Assembly (NCBI GenBank): GCA_020633295.1
Contig: JACKDW010000004.1
Location: 496,001 to 560,000 of the forward strand
Direction of reading: 5' to 3'
DNA: 64,000 bases
Origin: Myxococcales bacterium
Lineage (GTDB): Bacteria; Myxococcota_A; Polyangia; Nannocystales; Nannocystaceae
Shown here: positions 10,330-18,403 of the stretch, piece by piece
Numbering within the stretch: position 1 is the first letter of the stretch
How the letters are laid out: the number at the start of each line of letters is the position of its first letter
Translations under genes and position numbers: made by a program
Notes under the pieces: generated by a model
What the model saw: only the letters and a program-made list of their open reading frames with translations
Database searches by the model: none
What the model was told of the DNA's origin: nothing

Positions 10330-10704
10330 GTGACGTCCCCGATCGCCCCTGACTCTCGCACGAACTCCGCCCCGCGCCCGCGCGCGCTGGCCGTACGCGG
10401 CCGTCAAGACCTCGGTCAGCTCACCGTCGAGCGCCTGACCCACGAGCGCGCGACCCTCAGCGGATCGCTCGTCGCCCCCGTCGCGCCCGGCGAAGCGCTC
10501 AGCGTGTTCTTCCGCTTCGCGGGCCGCCTCCCGCACCGCGCCACCGGGATCGTGCAGCGCTGCAGCAGCGTCGGGCACGGCGATCGCCTCGAGCTCCGCC
10601 TCACGTCGATCGACGCGGGCATGTCCGCGGTCCTCGAAGAGCGGCGGCTGACCGACCTCGAGGCGCGCTTTCGCGACGCCAGTCGAGCGCTCGCCGCCCG
10701 CTAG
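10330..10704 (+). CDS. Small PilZ-like protein under sigma-54 control
   Basis: A protein of about 124 residues with an alternating beta pattern (LGQLTVERLTHERATLSG...VAPGEALSVFFRF...HRATGIVQRCSSVGHGDRLELRLTSI) that resembles PilZ domains, which bind cyclic di-GMP or act as motility adaptors. The RxxxR and (D/N)xSxxG ligand motifs are not clearly present, so c-di-GMP binding is doubtful. The frame is also open from a GTG at 10297, but the sigma-54 promoter overlaps that codon, favouring the GTG at 10330; the leader would be only a few bases long. In myxobacteria pilin and many developmental genes are sigma-54 dependent, so a motility or development role is plausible but inferred. Confidence 0.6.
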   Translation: MTSPIAPDSRTNSAPRPRALAVRGRQDLGQLTVERLTHERATLSGSLVAPVAPGEALSVFFRFAGRLPHRATGIVQRCSSVGHGDRLELRLTSIDAGMSAVLEERRLTDLEARFRDASRALAAR

Positions 10705-10861
10705 CGGCTCGCGCTGCGGAGGTCCTCCGCGGCCCCGGCGAGGTGACGCGCCGTGAGGTCGCGCTGCCTCCCCTGGCGATCGCGCCAAACCGACCCGCGG
10801 GCCGCGCCCGCGCGGGGGTCTGCCCCCGGACGAGGGTTCCTGTTACCCTCCGCAGCCTCCA

Positions 10862-12052
10862 ATGCAGGACGTCGAGGACATCGCGCAGTCCGTGCTCGAC
10901 AACGTGAGCGGTCGACAAGAGGTCGTCGGCAAGCTCTCGAAGCGGGTCCAGGCCGTACGCGCCCAAACGATCAACCGGCGCCTCGCGGACCTCCCCGTCG
11001 AGCGGCTCCAGGCGATCGAGGCCCGCCTGCACGATCAGTCCGAGCACATCGTCGAGACGCTGGAGGAATTTGAGCGCAAGGGCAAGGAGGCCATCGCAGA
11101 GGCCGACTGGCAGCGCTACGAGCTCATCCGCACCGAGGCCGTCGAGGCCGTGCGTGACTTCGACGAGCTCCAGGATCTGCGCAAGCGCGTCACCGACGCC
11201 CGCAACGAGCGCGTCCTCAACGACCGCCTCGCCGAGCGCCTCGGCTCACACCGCAACCGCAAGCTCTATGACATCGGGATCATGGTCCTGATCGCGCTCG
11301 TCGTCGGGATGCTGCTCTACGAGATGCTGGCGCAGCCCTCGGCCGAGGTCACCGTCGTCCTCGACTGGATCGACATCGGCGCCTGCGTGCTGTTCCTCTG
11401 CGACTTCTTCTGGCGCCACAGCCTCGCCGAGTCCAAGGGCTGGTTCTGGCGCCGGCACTGGATCGACTTCATCACCTCGATCCCGCTGCCCTCGGCCCAC
11501 ACGCTCCGGCTCGGCCGCACCGTCCGCCTTGTCCGCCTGTTCCGCATGATCCGCGTGGTCCGGCTCGCCCGGATCCTGCGCATCATCCTGTTCTTCTGGC
11601 GCGGCATGGACAAGCTCTCCGCGGCCTTCGACGTCCGCATGATGCGGCGCTCGGTCAACATCCTCGTCGCGATCCTCGTCGCCGGCGGGCTCGGCATCTA
11701 CGTCGCCGAGGGCGCCCCCGGGGTCGAGGGCGTCGAGGACGTCGGCCAGAGCTTCTGGTGGAGCTTCACGACCGTGGTCACCGGCGGCTTCGGCGACATC
11801 CACAACCCGCAGACCGTCACCGGTCGCCTGCTGACCGGCGCGCTCGTGATCGCGGGCATGGTCGTCGTCGGCATCTTCACCGCCACGCTGACCTCGCTGC
11901 TCGTGCGCGAGAACGACGCGAGCGGGGCGATCCTCGCCCTCGAGGATCGCATGCTCGAGGAGCTCGAGGACATCCGCGTGCTGCTGCGCGACGCGACCTC
12001 GGAGGAGACGCTCCTCGACATCTCGACCGGCGGGGACGACACGAAGAGCTGA
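10862..12052 (+). CDS. Voltage-gated-type cation channel with N-terminal coiled coil
   Basis: 396 residues. Residues 1-130 are charged and helical (probable coiled coil), an unusual cytoplasmic extension. S1 (about 137-156) and S2 (about 163-182) are followed by an Arg-rich S4-like helix (RLGRTVRLVRLFRMIRVV, 216-233, Arg every third position). The S5 helix (about 265-282), a pore helix and the filter TGGFGD (307-312) precede S6 (about 322-342). The filter resembles TVG(Y/F)GD of potassium channels with Val replaced by Gly. It is probably a homotetrameric inner-membrane K+ or nonselective cation channel. The ATG at 10862 has no strong ribosome binding site. Confidence 0.8.
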   Translation: MQDVEDIAQSVLDNVSGRQEVVGKLSKRVQAVRAQTINRRLADLPVERLQAIEARLHDQSEHIVETLEEFERKGKEAIAEADWQRYELIRTEAVEAVRDFDELQDLRKRVTDARNERVLNDRLAERLGSHRNRKLYDIGIMVLIALVVGMLLYEMLAQPSAEVTVVLDWIDIGACVLFLCDFFWRHSLAESKGWFWRRHWIDFITSIPLPSAHTLRLGRTVRLVRLFRMIRVVRLARILRIILFFWRGMDKLSAAFDVRMMRRSVNILVAILVAGGLGIYVAEGAPGVEGVEDVGQSFWWSFTTVVTGGFGDIHNPQTVTGRLLTGALVIAGMVVVGIFTATLTSLLVRENDASGAILALEDRMLEELEDIRVLLRDATSEETLLDISTGGDDTKS

Positions 12053-12089
12053 GCCGCGGCTCGAGCGCGACGCGCCGACCGACCCGTGC

Positions 12090-15000
12090 TCAGCGCTCCG
12101 ACTCGACGGGCGCGTAGCGCCGCGCGGGCTCGTCGAGGCGAAACAGCCGCCCCGCGCCGGCCGCCTCCAGCGAGGCGCCCTGCTCCTGCAGCCCGCGCTT
12201 GATCACCTTGAACGTAACCGTGGTCTCGAGCGCGTCGACGACCCGCACGAACAACGGTCGGGCGCGCGGCGCCAGCGAGCTCTCGGCGACCTCGTAGAGC
12301 GCCGCGCCGTCGAGCGCTGCGGTCCCCGGCTGCAGCGTGAGCGCGGCCATGCCCGCGCGGCCCTCCTCGCCCGCGATCTCGATCCCGTAGACGGCCACCT
12401 GCTCGACGCCGGGCGCCGCGCGGAGCACCGCCTCGACCTCCTCGGTCGAGACGTTCTCGCCGCGCCAGCGGAAGGTGTCGCCCACGCGGTCGACGAACCA
12501 GAAGTCGCCGTCGGCGTCGCGCCGCAGGATGTCCCCGCTGAGGAACCACGCGTCGCCGACCGTGAACACGTTGTGGATGATCTTCTTGCCCGTCGCGCGC
12601 GCGTCCGTGTAGCCGTCGAAGCGCGAGAACGGGTTGAGCGGGTGGATCTGGCCGATCAGCATGCCCGGCTCGTCGTCGTCGCAGAGCATCACGTTGCCGT
12701 CGTCATCGCGCGCGACCTCGCCGCGCTCGAAGTCGTAGCGCAGCAGCTCCGTGCGCAGGACGTCGAAGGGCACGCGCCCGACCGAGCCGACCTTCTCGCC
12801 CGTGAGGTTGGCGAGCAGGATGTTGCCCTCGGTCGCCGCGTAGAACTCGAGCACCCGGATCCCGCCGAAGCGCCGCAGCACCTCGCGCCAGACGTCCTCG
12901 CGCATGCCGTTGCCGACGAGCAGACGGATGGTGTGGCGCTTCTCGTTCGCGGCCTCCGGCGTGTTAATCAGGAAGCGGCACAGCTCGCCGACGTAGAGCA
13001 CCACCGTGACGCCGTGGCGCCGCACGTCGTCCCAGAAGCGCGAGACCGAGAAGCGCGGCGCCAGGACCACGCGGCTCCCGGCGATGAAGCCGGCCGTCGC
13101 GCCCAGCACCAGGCCCGTGGCGTGATACAGCGGCAGGCTCACGTACACGGTGTCGCGCGCGGTCATCCCGGCGCCCACGGCCGCCAGCGTCGCCGCCCCG
13201 AGGACGCGCGAATTCGTCATCTTCGCGGCCTTTGGCCGCCCCGTGGTGCCCGAGGTGAACATCAGCCAGGCGAGCTCCTCCGCCCGCCCCGGGTTGAGCG
13301 CGACGCCCTGCGGCGGCCCGTCGTCCCCGTCGGCCTGCACGCGCTCGTGCAGCGACTCGAGCCCGAGCGCCGCGCTCGCCTCGCTGTGCGCGCTGACCAG
13401 GTACACGCGCGCGACCGCGTCGGCGCCCGCCGCCTCCACGGCCGCCGCCGCGCGCTCCGGCGACGTAAGGATCTGCTCGACCTTGCCGGCCGCGAGCGCG
13501 TGCTCGAGCACAGGCCCGCGCACCCCCGGGTTCAGCAGCACCGCGACCGCGCCGATCCGGCTCAGCGCCAGGAGCGACGTCAAGTAGTCGGGGTGGTTGT
13601 CCATCAGGATCCCGACATGGCCCTTGGGGCTGACGCCGCGCGCGAGCAGGGCGCGCGCGAGCTTGTTGACGCGCGCGTCGGCCTCGGCGTACGAGTACGC
13701 GCGCCCGCGCCACAGAAACAGCGTGTCGTTCGGGCGCGCCGCCGCGCGCTCCGCCAGCAGGCGGCCGATGTTCACGCGACCGCGCAGCAGCACGGGGACC
13801 AGCGAGAGCAGCCGCGGGACCTGCCAGCGCACCCATCTCGCGCTCTCGGTCACGTCGCGCAGCCCGAGCCCGAGCTGATCCCAGATCGCCTCGCGCACCT
13901 CGCCGATCAGGTCATCGCCGCCGGCCCGCGCCGCCCGCTGACGCGCGCGTCCGCCCCCGCGCACGTCGACGATCTCGGCCGGCTGCGGGCCCTTGCCCGC
14001 GCGCCACAGCACCCAGCGCGTGACCGTCGACCAGGTCGTCTCGAGCGCCCCCGCGCCGACCACGAGGCCGAAGTGCCCCGCGTCCGCGCTGCGCTCGAAC
14101 AGCGGCGCGCGCGGGGCCGCCCGATCGATCGCCCGGACCGCGCGCGGGCGCGCGAACTCGTCGCGCTCGCCCACGAAGCAGAGCACCGGCGCCGTGATGT
14201 CCGCGAGCGTCACCGACCGCCCCGCGATCACGAAGCCGCCCGTCATCATCCGGTTGTGGACGATCACGTCGTCGACGAAGGTCTGGAAGGCCGGCCCCGG
14301 CCAGGCCACGAAGCCCTCGCCGCCCAAGAACCGGCGCGTCGGCTCGAGCCGCTCCAGCAGCTCGCGGTCGTCGAGGTTGCCGAGGATCATGCGCAGGTAC
14401 TTCAGCTCCTTGCGCGGGCTCATCAGCTTGAACGCCAGGCTCGAGAGCGAGCCCGGCACCCCGCCCAGCAGGTCCATCGGGCGCATGGTCACGCGCAGCG
14501 CGTGCGACAGGTTTGAGATCAGCCCGCGGTTCACGTCCGCCGGGATGTTCTTCTGCATGTCGACCGGGCTCCCGAAGGTCACGACCGACGCGACGCCCTC
14601 GCTGCCGCGGTACGCGACCGCCTGATACACGAACATCCCGCCCTGCGAGTAGCCGGCGATGTGCACGTCCTGGCCGGTGCGCGCGCGCACGAGGTCGATG
14701 GCGCGGGCGATCATCAGCACGTGATCGTCGAGCGTGCGCTCGAGCCCGCCGCGCTCGCGCTCGGGGCTGCCGAAGTCGACCAGCCACACGTCGAAGCCGC
14801 GCCCCCGCAGGTACGCGACCGCGCTCAGCTCCGGCGAGATGTCGTAGACCTGCGCGGTCACCATCAGCGGCGGCACCAGCAGGATCGGCTGCTCGCAGAC
14901 GAGCGGCAGCGTCGGCGGCTCCTGCGGGTAGTGCCGCAGGCGCAGCGCGCCCTCTTGATGCGCGAGCTCGTACTCCGCCTCATACGGCGGGGTGAACCGG

Positions 15001-15095
15001 CCGCCGCGGATCATCCGCGTCGCGTTGCGGGCGCTGAAGTACGTCCGTCGCAGCCGCCGTCTCCAGTCCCGCTTCGCCCGCTGCTTCGTCCCCAT
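12090..15095 (-). CDS. PhaC-like alpha/beta hydrolase fused to FATP-type acyl-CoA synthetase
   Basis: 1001 residues, two enzymes in one chain. Residues 1-370 are an alpha/beta hydrolase close to the PHA synthase/depolymerase type: nucleophile Ser150 in GYSQGG, Asp312 in GERDEF, His341 in DAGHFG. Residues 440-1000 are an AMP-forming synthetase: P-loop LMFTSGTTGRPKAAK (about 611-625), FYAATEGN, DAWFLSGD, and the hinge/A10 region with DRVGDTFRWRGENVST; this matches very-long-chain acyl-CoA synthetases (FadD6/FATP group). The product probably activates a fatty acid, with the hydrolase domain acting on an ester, thioester or polyester. It is divergent from the DUF4215 gene at 15.3 kb. The ATG at 15095 gives a basic N-terminus without signal peptide. 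Confidence 0.85.
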   Translation of the reverse strand: MGTKQRAKRDWRRRLRRTYFSARNATRMIRGGRFTPPYEAEYELAHQEGALRLRHYPQEPPTLPLVCEQPILLVPPLMVTAQVYDISPELSAVAYLRGRGFDVWLVDFGSPERERGGLERTLDDHVLMIARAIDLVRARTGQDVHIAGYSQGGMFVYQAVAYRGSEGVASVVTFGSPVDMQKNIPADVNRGLISNLSHALRVTMRPMDLLGGVPGSLSSLAFKLMSPRKELKYLRMILGNLDDRELLERLEPTRRFLGGEGFVAWPGPAFQTFVDDVIVHNRMMTGGFVIAGRSVTLADITAPVLCFVGERDEFARPRAVRAIDRAAPRAPLFERSADAGHFGLVVGAGALETTWSTVTRWVLWRAGKGPQPAEIVDVRGGGRARQRAARAGGDDLIGEVREAIWDQLGLGLRDVTESARWVRWQVPRLLSLVPVLLRGRVNIGRLLAERAAARPNDTLFLWRGRAYSYAEADARVNKLARALLARGVSPKGHVGILMDNHPDYLTSLLALSRIGAVAVLLNPGVRGPVLEHALAAGKVEQILTSPERAAAAVEAAGADAVARVYLVSAHSEASAALGLESLHERVQADGDDGPPQGVALNPGRAEELAWLMFTSGTTGRPKAAKMTNSRVLGAATLAAVGAGMTARDTVYVSLPLYHATGLVLGATAGFIAGSRVVLAPRFSVSRFWDDVRRHGVTVVLYVGELCRFLINTPEAANEKRHTIRLLVGNGMREDVWREVLRRFGGIRVLEFYAATEGNILLANLTGEKVGSVGRVPFDVLRTELLRYDFERGEVARDDDGNVMLCDDDEPGMLIGQIHPLNPFSRFDGYTDARATGKKIIHNVFTVGDAWFLSGDILRRDADGDFWFVDRVGDTFRWRGENVSTEEVEAVLRAAPGVEQVAVYGIEIAGEEGRAGMAALTLQPGTAALDGAALYEVAESSLAPRARPLFVRVVDALETTVTFKVIKRGLQEQGASLEAAGAGRLFRLDEPARRYAPVESER

Positions 15096-15296
15096 AGAAA
15101 GTGCGCCTCGGGCTCGAGGGCTACTCGATCTGGGCGCGAAACGCCAGCCCGGGGGCCTCTCGCGCGCGCGCGACCCTCCAACGCCGTCCGCGCCCCACGC
15201 GGCTCGACGCGAAGCGCTCGCGTGCGCGCGCCCGCGTGCGCGGGGCGATCGGCGACACGCGCTGTTCGCGACGGACGACGCGCGCGCCCTCTTTCA

Positions 15297-15330
15297 AACA
15301 TGTATTTTAAGACATGTTCTGTCAGACATA
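15297..15330 (+). promoter_or_regulatory. AT-rich ACATGT dyad element, copy A
   Basis: An AT-rich island in GC-rich sequence. AACATGT (15297-15303), an 8-bp spacer and ACATGTT (15312-15318) form a perfect inverted repeat; AGACATA follows after 6 bp (324-330), then ATTAAA. The same spacing occurs upstream of the lipoprotein gene at 23.3 kb. It looks like a promoter with an overlapping operator for the Cys-rich lipoprotein gene downstream. Confidence 0.55.
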
Positions 15331-15333
15331 TTA

Positions 15334-16407
15334 AATCCTCCGCGCCGCCGCGCCCCCGCGCGCCGCGCCCGGCGGGCGCTGGCGTGCGCGCTCGTCTCGA
15401 CGCTCGCCGCGTGCACGAGCGGCGACGGCGTCTCGGCCTCCGAGTACTCGACCTCGGTGGTCACGCCGCCCACGACCGACGACGAGCCCACCGAGACCGA
15501 CCCCTCGGCGGGCCCGCACGCGCACGTGACCGACGGCCCCGGCGGGACCGAGACCGGCTCGGGCAGCGGCACGACGGCCGCGGCGGTCTGCGGCGACGGC
15601 GTGGTCGAGGGCGACGAGCAGTGCGACGACGGCAACCTCGAGCTGCACGACGACTGCCTCCCGGGCTGCGTCGACGCGCGCTGCGGCGACGGCGTGCTCT
15701 GGGCCGGCGTCGAGGCCTGCGACGACGGCAACCTCGACGACCACGACACCTGCACGAGCGCGTGCCAACCCGCCGCCTGCGGCGACGGCGTCGTCCAGCT
15801 CGGCGAGTCCTGCGACGACGGCAACCTCGACGACCACGACGCGTGCACCGGGAGCTGCGAGCTCGCGACCTGCGGCGACGGCCACGTGTGGCTCCCCTTC
15901 GAAGACTGTGACACCGAGGGCGACACGCCCACCTGCGACGACGACTGCACGCCAGCCCAGTGCGGCGACGGCCACGTCAACGCGGCCGCAGGCGAGCAGT
16001 GCGACGACGACAACAAGGTGCCCTTCGACGCGTGCACGCACGAGTGCCAGCACGCGACCTGCGGCGACGGCCTGCTGTGGGAGGGCGCGGAGGAGTGCGA
16101 CGACGGCAACCTGACGCCCGGCGACGGCTGCGAGAGCGACTGCACGATCCCGCCGAAGTACGCCGCGTATTCACCCAAGCACAACCTGGTCCTTCGGCCA
16201 CACCATAAATGCGCCGTTTCCGTCCCCTCCAGACTGCGGGCTCAGGGTTTTGGTTTTTCGCGCTGTACGCGGGCGGGGGCGCGGGGACGCGGGATCTTGC
16301 TGGATTTTTGGTACGTGGGGGGAACATCGAGCTACTCGTTTGCTCCTACGGAGCGCCTCAATCTCCTGCGTACGAGTTCGTGCCCCGAGATCCTCTCGAA
16401 TAAGTAA
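15334..16407 (+). pseudogene. DUF4215 Cys-rich lipoprotein, 5' part of a split gene
   Basis: Encodes an Arg-rich n-region, a hydrophobic core and the lipobox STLAAC (Cys codon at 15412), then a Ser/Thr/Pro linker and six CGDG...C(D)DGN-type repeats, each about 33 residues, rich in conserved Cys and acidic residues. No ATG, GTG or TTG lies in frame between the upstream AT-rich element and the lipobox (the nearest is GTG at 14992, inside the divergent gene), so the true start is unresolved and may hide a frameshift. After the last repeat (CESDCTIPPKYAAY) the frame continues to 16407 in non-homologous, lower-GC sequence. The expected continuation, YAAYGPQHDV onward, is found in the same phase at 19948. 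The gene therefore appears interrupted at about 16169. Confidence 0.7.
16157..16169 (+). repeat. 13-bp direct repeat, left copy
   Basis: AGTACGCCGCGTA, identical to 19946-19958. It lies exactly where the left gene part loses its homology, at the Tyr-Ala-Ala-Tyr codons. It may be a duplicated target site, a recombination site or simply the conserved YAAY codons of two paralogues. Confidence 0.6.
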
Positions 16408-16859
16408 CCATGATCTCTCCGACAACTGTCCAAGAAGTCTACCCAGCCAATCCGGTTTTCTTCAAGGGTCGTCCTCACTGGCCCAGTTAGATCGACTCCA
16501 GATAGTGTCTTGTCAATTCTGCCGATTAAGGCGACGGCCGCAAATATTCTCTCGACAAGATCCATTCGCACTCTTCGCTGAAGGCTGAGCCCCTCCCTAT
16601 TGAGCTTTAAGCGCTCGATCATATATCGAGCGGGGTCTCGAACAGGAATCAATTCTCCGCTTTCCGAAATATAAAAGAATAAAAGAAATCATATGCATCT
16701 CACCTGAGAACCTGTCAATAAACCCCTCTCCGCCAGAATGAGACGATGCTCCGATCTGTGAAGGCCAACTCTCCCTCTTTAAGTTGTTGCATTTGTGACA
16801 ACTCCAAAACTCCAAACCAGGTTGCGAGGATCGTCCTTTAAATCATCAAGGGTCAGGGG
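16332..16859 (-). pseudogene. Decayed HNH-endonuclease gene fragment
   Basis: Reading three frames in turn on the minus strand gives DDLKDDPRNLVWS, then CHKCNNLKRESWPS..., then FYISESGELIPVRDPARYMIERLKLNR..., the order seen in the C-terminal half of HNH nucleases (DxxxNLVxSCxxCNxxK core, then an RLKLNR segment). The first break is an exact 8-bp tandem duplication, TTGGAGTT twice, near 16808-16823; removing one copy restores LVWSCHKC. The second lies near 16683. The N-terminal half with the first Cys pair is missing, so the fragment abuts the end of the XRE pseudogene. GC is clearly lower than in neighbouring genes, consistent with acquisition from elsewhere. Confidence 0.65.
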
Positions 16860-17124
16860 CTATGATTCACGAAGTCTGACAAATGAACCATCGGAGAGCC
16901 GAATCTCGACCAGCGTTGCCTGATGGTCCTCACCTAACGACGAGAACTCGATTCAAGCGGCTTCGAGCGTCTTGCGGATCGCTTCCACGGTTCTCCAGTT
17001 CGTGTCGCGCTTTTCTTGCTCAAAGGTGAGCCAGTGTTGCTGGAGCAATTCTCGCCTCTTCAGCGAGTTTGCGCGAGCCCCATTTTAGAAGCGTCCGAGC
17101 GGCGATGCACTGCGCAGGAGTCAC
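16860..17124 (-). pseudogene. Decayed XRE-family HTH regulator
   Basis: From a GTG at 17124 the frame reads MTPAQCIAARTLLKW, SRKLAEEARIAPATLAH; after one extra C (near 17023) it continues FEQEKRDTNWRTVEAIRKTL and EAA, then a TGA where Gly is expected, then IEFSSLGEDHQATLVEIRL...RLRES and TAG. This is the layout of small XRE regulators (MTP.QC..AR.LL.W start, HTH, AI...LE.AGIEF end). One frameshift and one nonsense codon make it a pseudogene. A perfect palindrome lies just upstream. It is followed directly by the HNH fragment on the same strand, suggesting a former regulator-nuclease unit. Confidence 0.75.
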
Positions 17125-17131
17125 GGAGGGG

Positions 17132-17152
17132 AAACTACAGCCGCTGTAGTTT
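17132..17152. promoter_or_regulatory. Perfect palindrome upstream of the XRE pseudogene
   Basis: AAACTACAG, spacer CCG, then CTGTAGTTT: 9-bp arms with a 3-bp centre, starting 8 bp before the GTG. Position and symmetry fit the autoregulatory operator of an HTH dimer. It has survived although the regulator gene is broken. Confidence 0.65.
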
Positions 17153-17404
17153 GCAGAGCAGGCAAGGTGCGAGCGACGCCGTTGCGCGTGCGCGGAGGGC
17201 GTCCGCTCCGCGCTCCATCATCGCTCCATCGTCGCCGATCCGCGCTCAACGCGCCAAGATCGTCCGCTCCGTGTCCGCGATCGCCGCCCCGGGCCCGCTA
17301 CCATCGTTGAGCGCGCCGCTCCGCCTTTCGCAGAGACCCGACCTCTGGCCATGATCTGGCCAGTTGCCTCGAGACTCGGTTCTCGGATAATCCCGTAGTC
17401 ATCC

Positions 17405-18358
17405 ATGCCAGCGCTGCACGCACATCGAGCCTTCTTGCTCGCTACCGTCGTGTGCGTGTCGGGGTGCCCCGACGGGCCCCAGACCACAACACTCGTCACG
17501 GTGACCAGCGACCCCGACGAGAGTTCGAGCAGCGGGGCGACCGGCACAGACACGACCACGACCGACGACACCACCGGCGCCACGGCCGGGACCGCGGGAT
17601 CGGAATCGAACAGCGAGAGCGGCGCGACGACGGACAGCTCGACCTCGAGCGTCACCACAGGGACCACGGCCGGTGAGGTCGTTTGCGGTGACGGCGAGGT
17701 CCAGGGCGACGAGGAGTGCGACGACGGCAACGACAACAACCTCGACGCGTGCCTGAACTCATGCGAGCTCGCGGGTTGCGGCGACGGCATTCTCCACGAG
17801 GACTTCGGCGAGGAGTGCGACGACGGCAACAGCGACGAGGACGACGGCTGCAATTCGCAGTGCGCCCGCGACCGCATCGTGTTCCTGACGAGCACGACAA
17901 CGCAGGGAAAATTTGGGGCGGTGAGCGGGGCCAACTCCCACTGCAAGTCGCTGGCTCAGGACGCCGGGTTGCCCAACCCGCTCACGTACCGCGCGTGGAT
18001 GAGCGACGACACCTTCAGCCCCGATGAATGGTTCTTCAAGTCAAAAGGACGCTACCTGCTCACGAACGGGGCGGTGGTCGCCAAGGACTGGGAGGACCTC
18101 ACCGACGGGACGCTCGAGAACGCGATCAACGTCGACGAGAACGGTGAGCTGGGCAACGGCGGCGCGTGGACAAACACCACCCCCCAGGGTCTCAAGCACC
18201 CCGACCCAGCCGACTGCGACGGCTGGACGGTCACCGCGTTCCCGACCGAGGGACGCATTGGACTTGTCTCGAGGACAGACGGCGAGTGGTCAGACGCGGA
18301 GAACTTCAATCCCGAAGACTGCGGAGCCAACGCCCACTTCTACTGCTTTGAAAACTAG
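17405..18358 (+). CDS. DUF4215 lipoprotein with DUF1554-like C-terminal domain (copy 1)
   Basis: 317 residues. The signal peptide ends in VCVSGC (lipobox), then comes a Thr/Ser/Asp linker and two DUF4215-type Cys repeats (CGDGEVQGDEECDDGN, CGDGILHEDFGEECDDGN). The C-terminal domain starts at IVFLTS and has KFGAVSGANSHCKSLAQDAG, YRAWMSDD, NGAVVAKDWEDL, AWTNTT, DCDGWT and a final HFYCFEN. This pattern resembles the DUF1554/endostatin-like domain known from Leptospira outer-surface proteins; that assignment is from motif memory. It lies inside the insert bounded by the 13-bp repeats, and its codon use is less GC-biased than in flanking genes. A paralogue follows 45 bp downstream. Confidence 0.75.
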   Translation: MPALHAHRAFLLATVVCVSGCPDGPQTTTLVTVTSDPDESSSSGATGTDTTTTDDTTGATAGTAGSESNSESGATTDSSTSSVTTGTTAGEVVCGDGEVQGDEECDDGNDNNLDACLNSCELAGCGDGILHEDFGEECDDGNSDEDDGCNSQCARDRIVFLTSTTTQGKFGAVSGANSHCKSLAQDAGLPNPLTYRAWMSDDTFSPDEWFFKSKGRYLLTNGAVVAKDWEDLTDGTLENAINVDENGELGNGGAWTNTTPQGLKHPDPADCDGWTVTAFPTEGRIGLVSRTDGEWSDAENFNPEDCGANAHFYCFEN

Positions 18359-18403
18359 TAGTCGCGTTCATCGCGGCGCGTTTCCACAATTGGGGAGGTC
18401 TCT

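Noticed and set aside
12573..14516. 647-codon plus-strand frame inside the hydrolase/synthetase gene
   Set aside because: Antisense shadow; the minus strand shows both enzyme active sites.
14992..15333. N-terminal extension of the DUF4215 gene from GTG 14992
   Set aside because: It would run antisense through the start of the divergent gene and place about 110 residues before a clear signal peptide.
17016..17354. 112-codon plus-strand frame over the XRE remnant
   Set aside because: It is antisense to the recognisable HTH regulator and has no features of its own.
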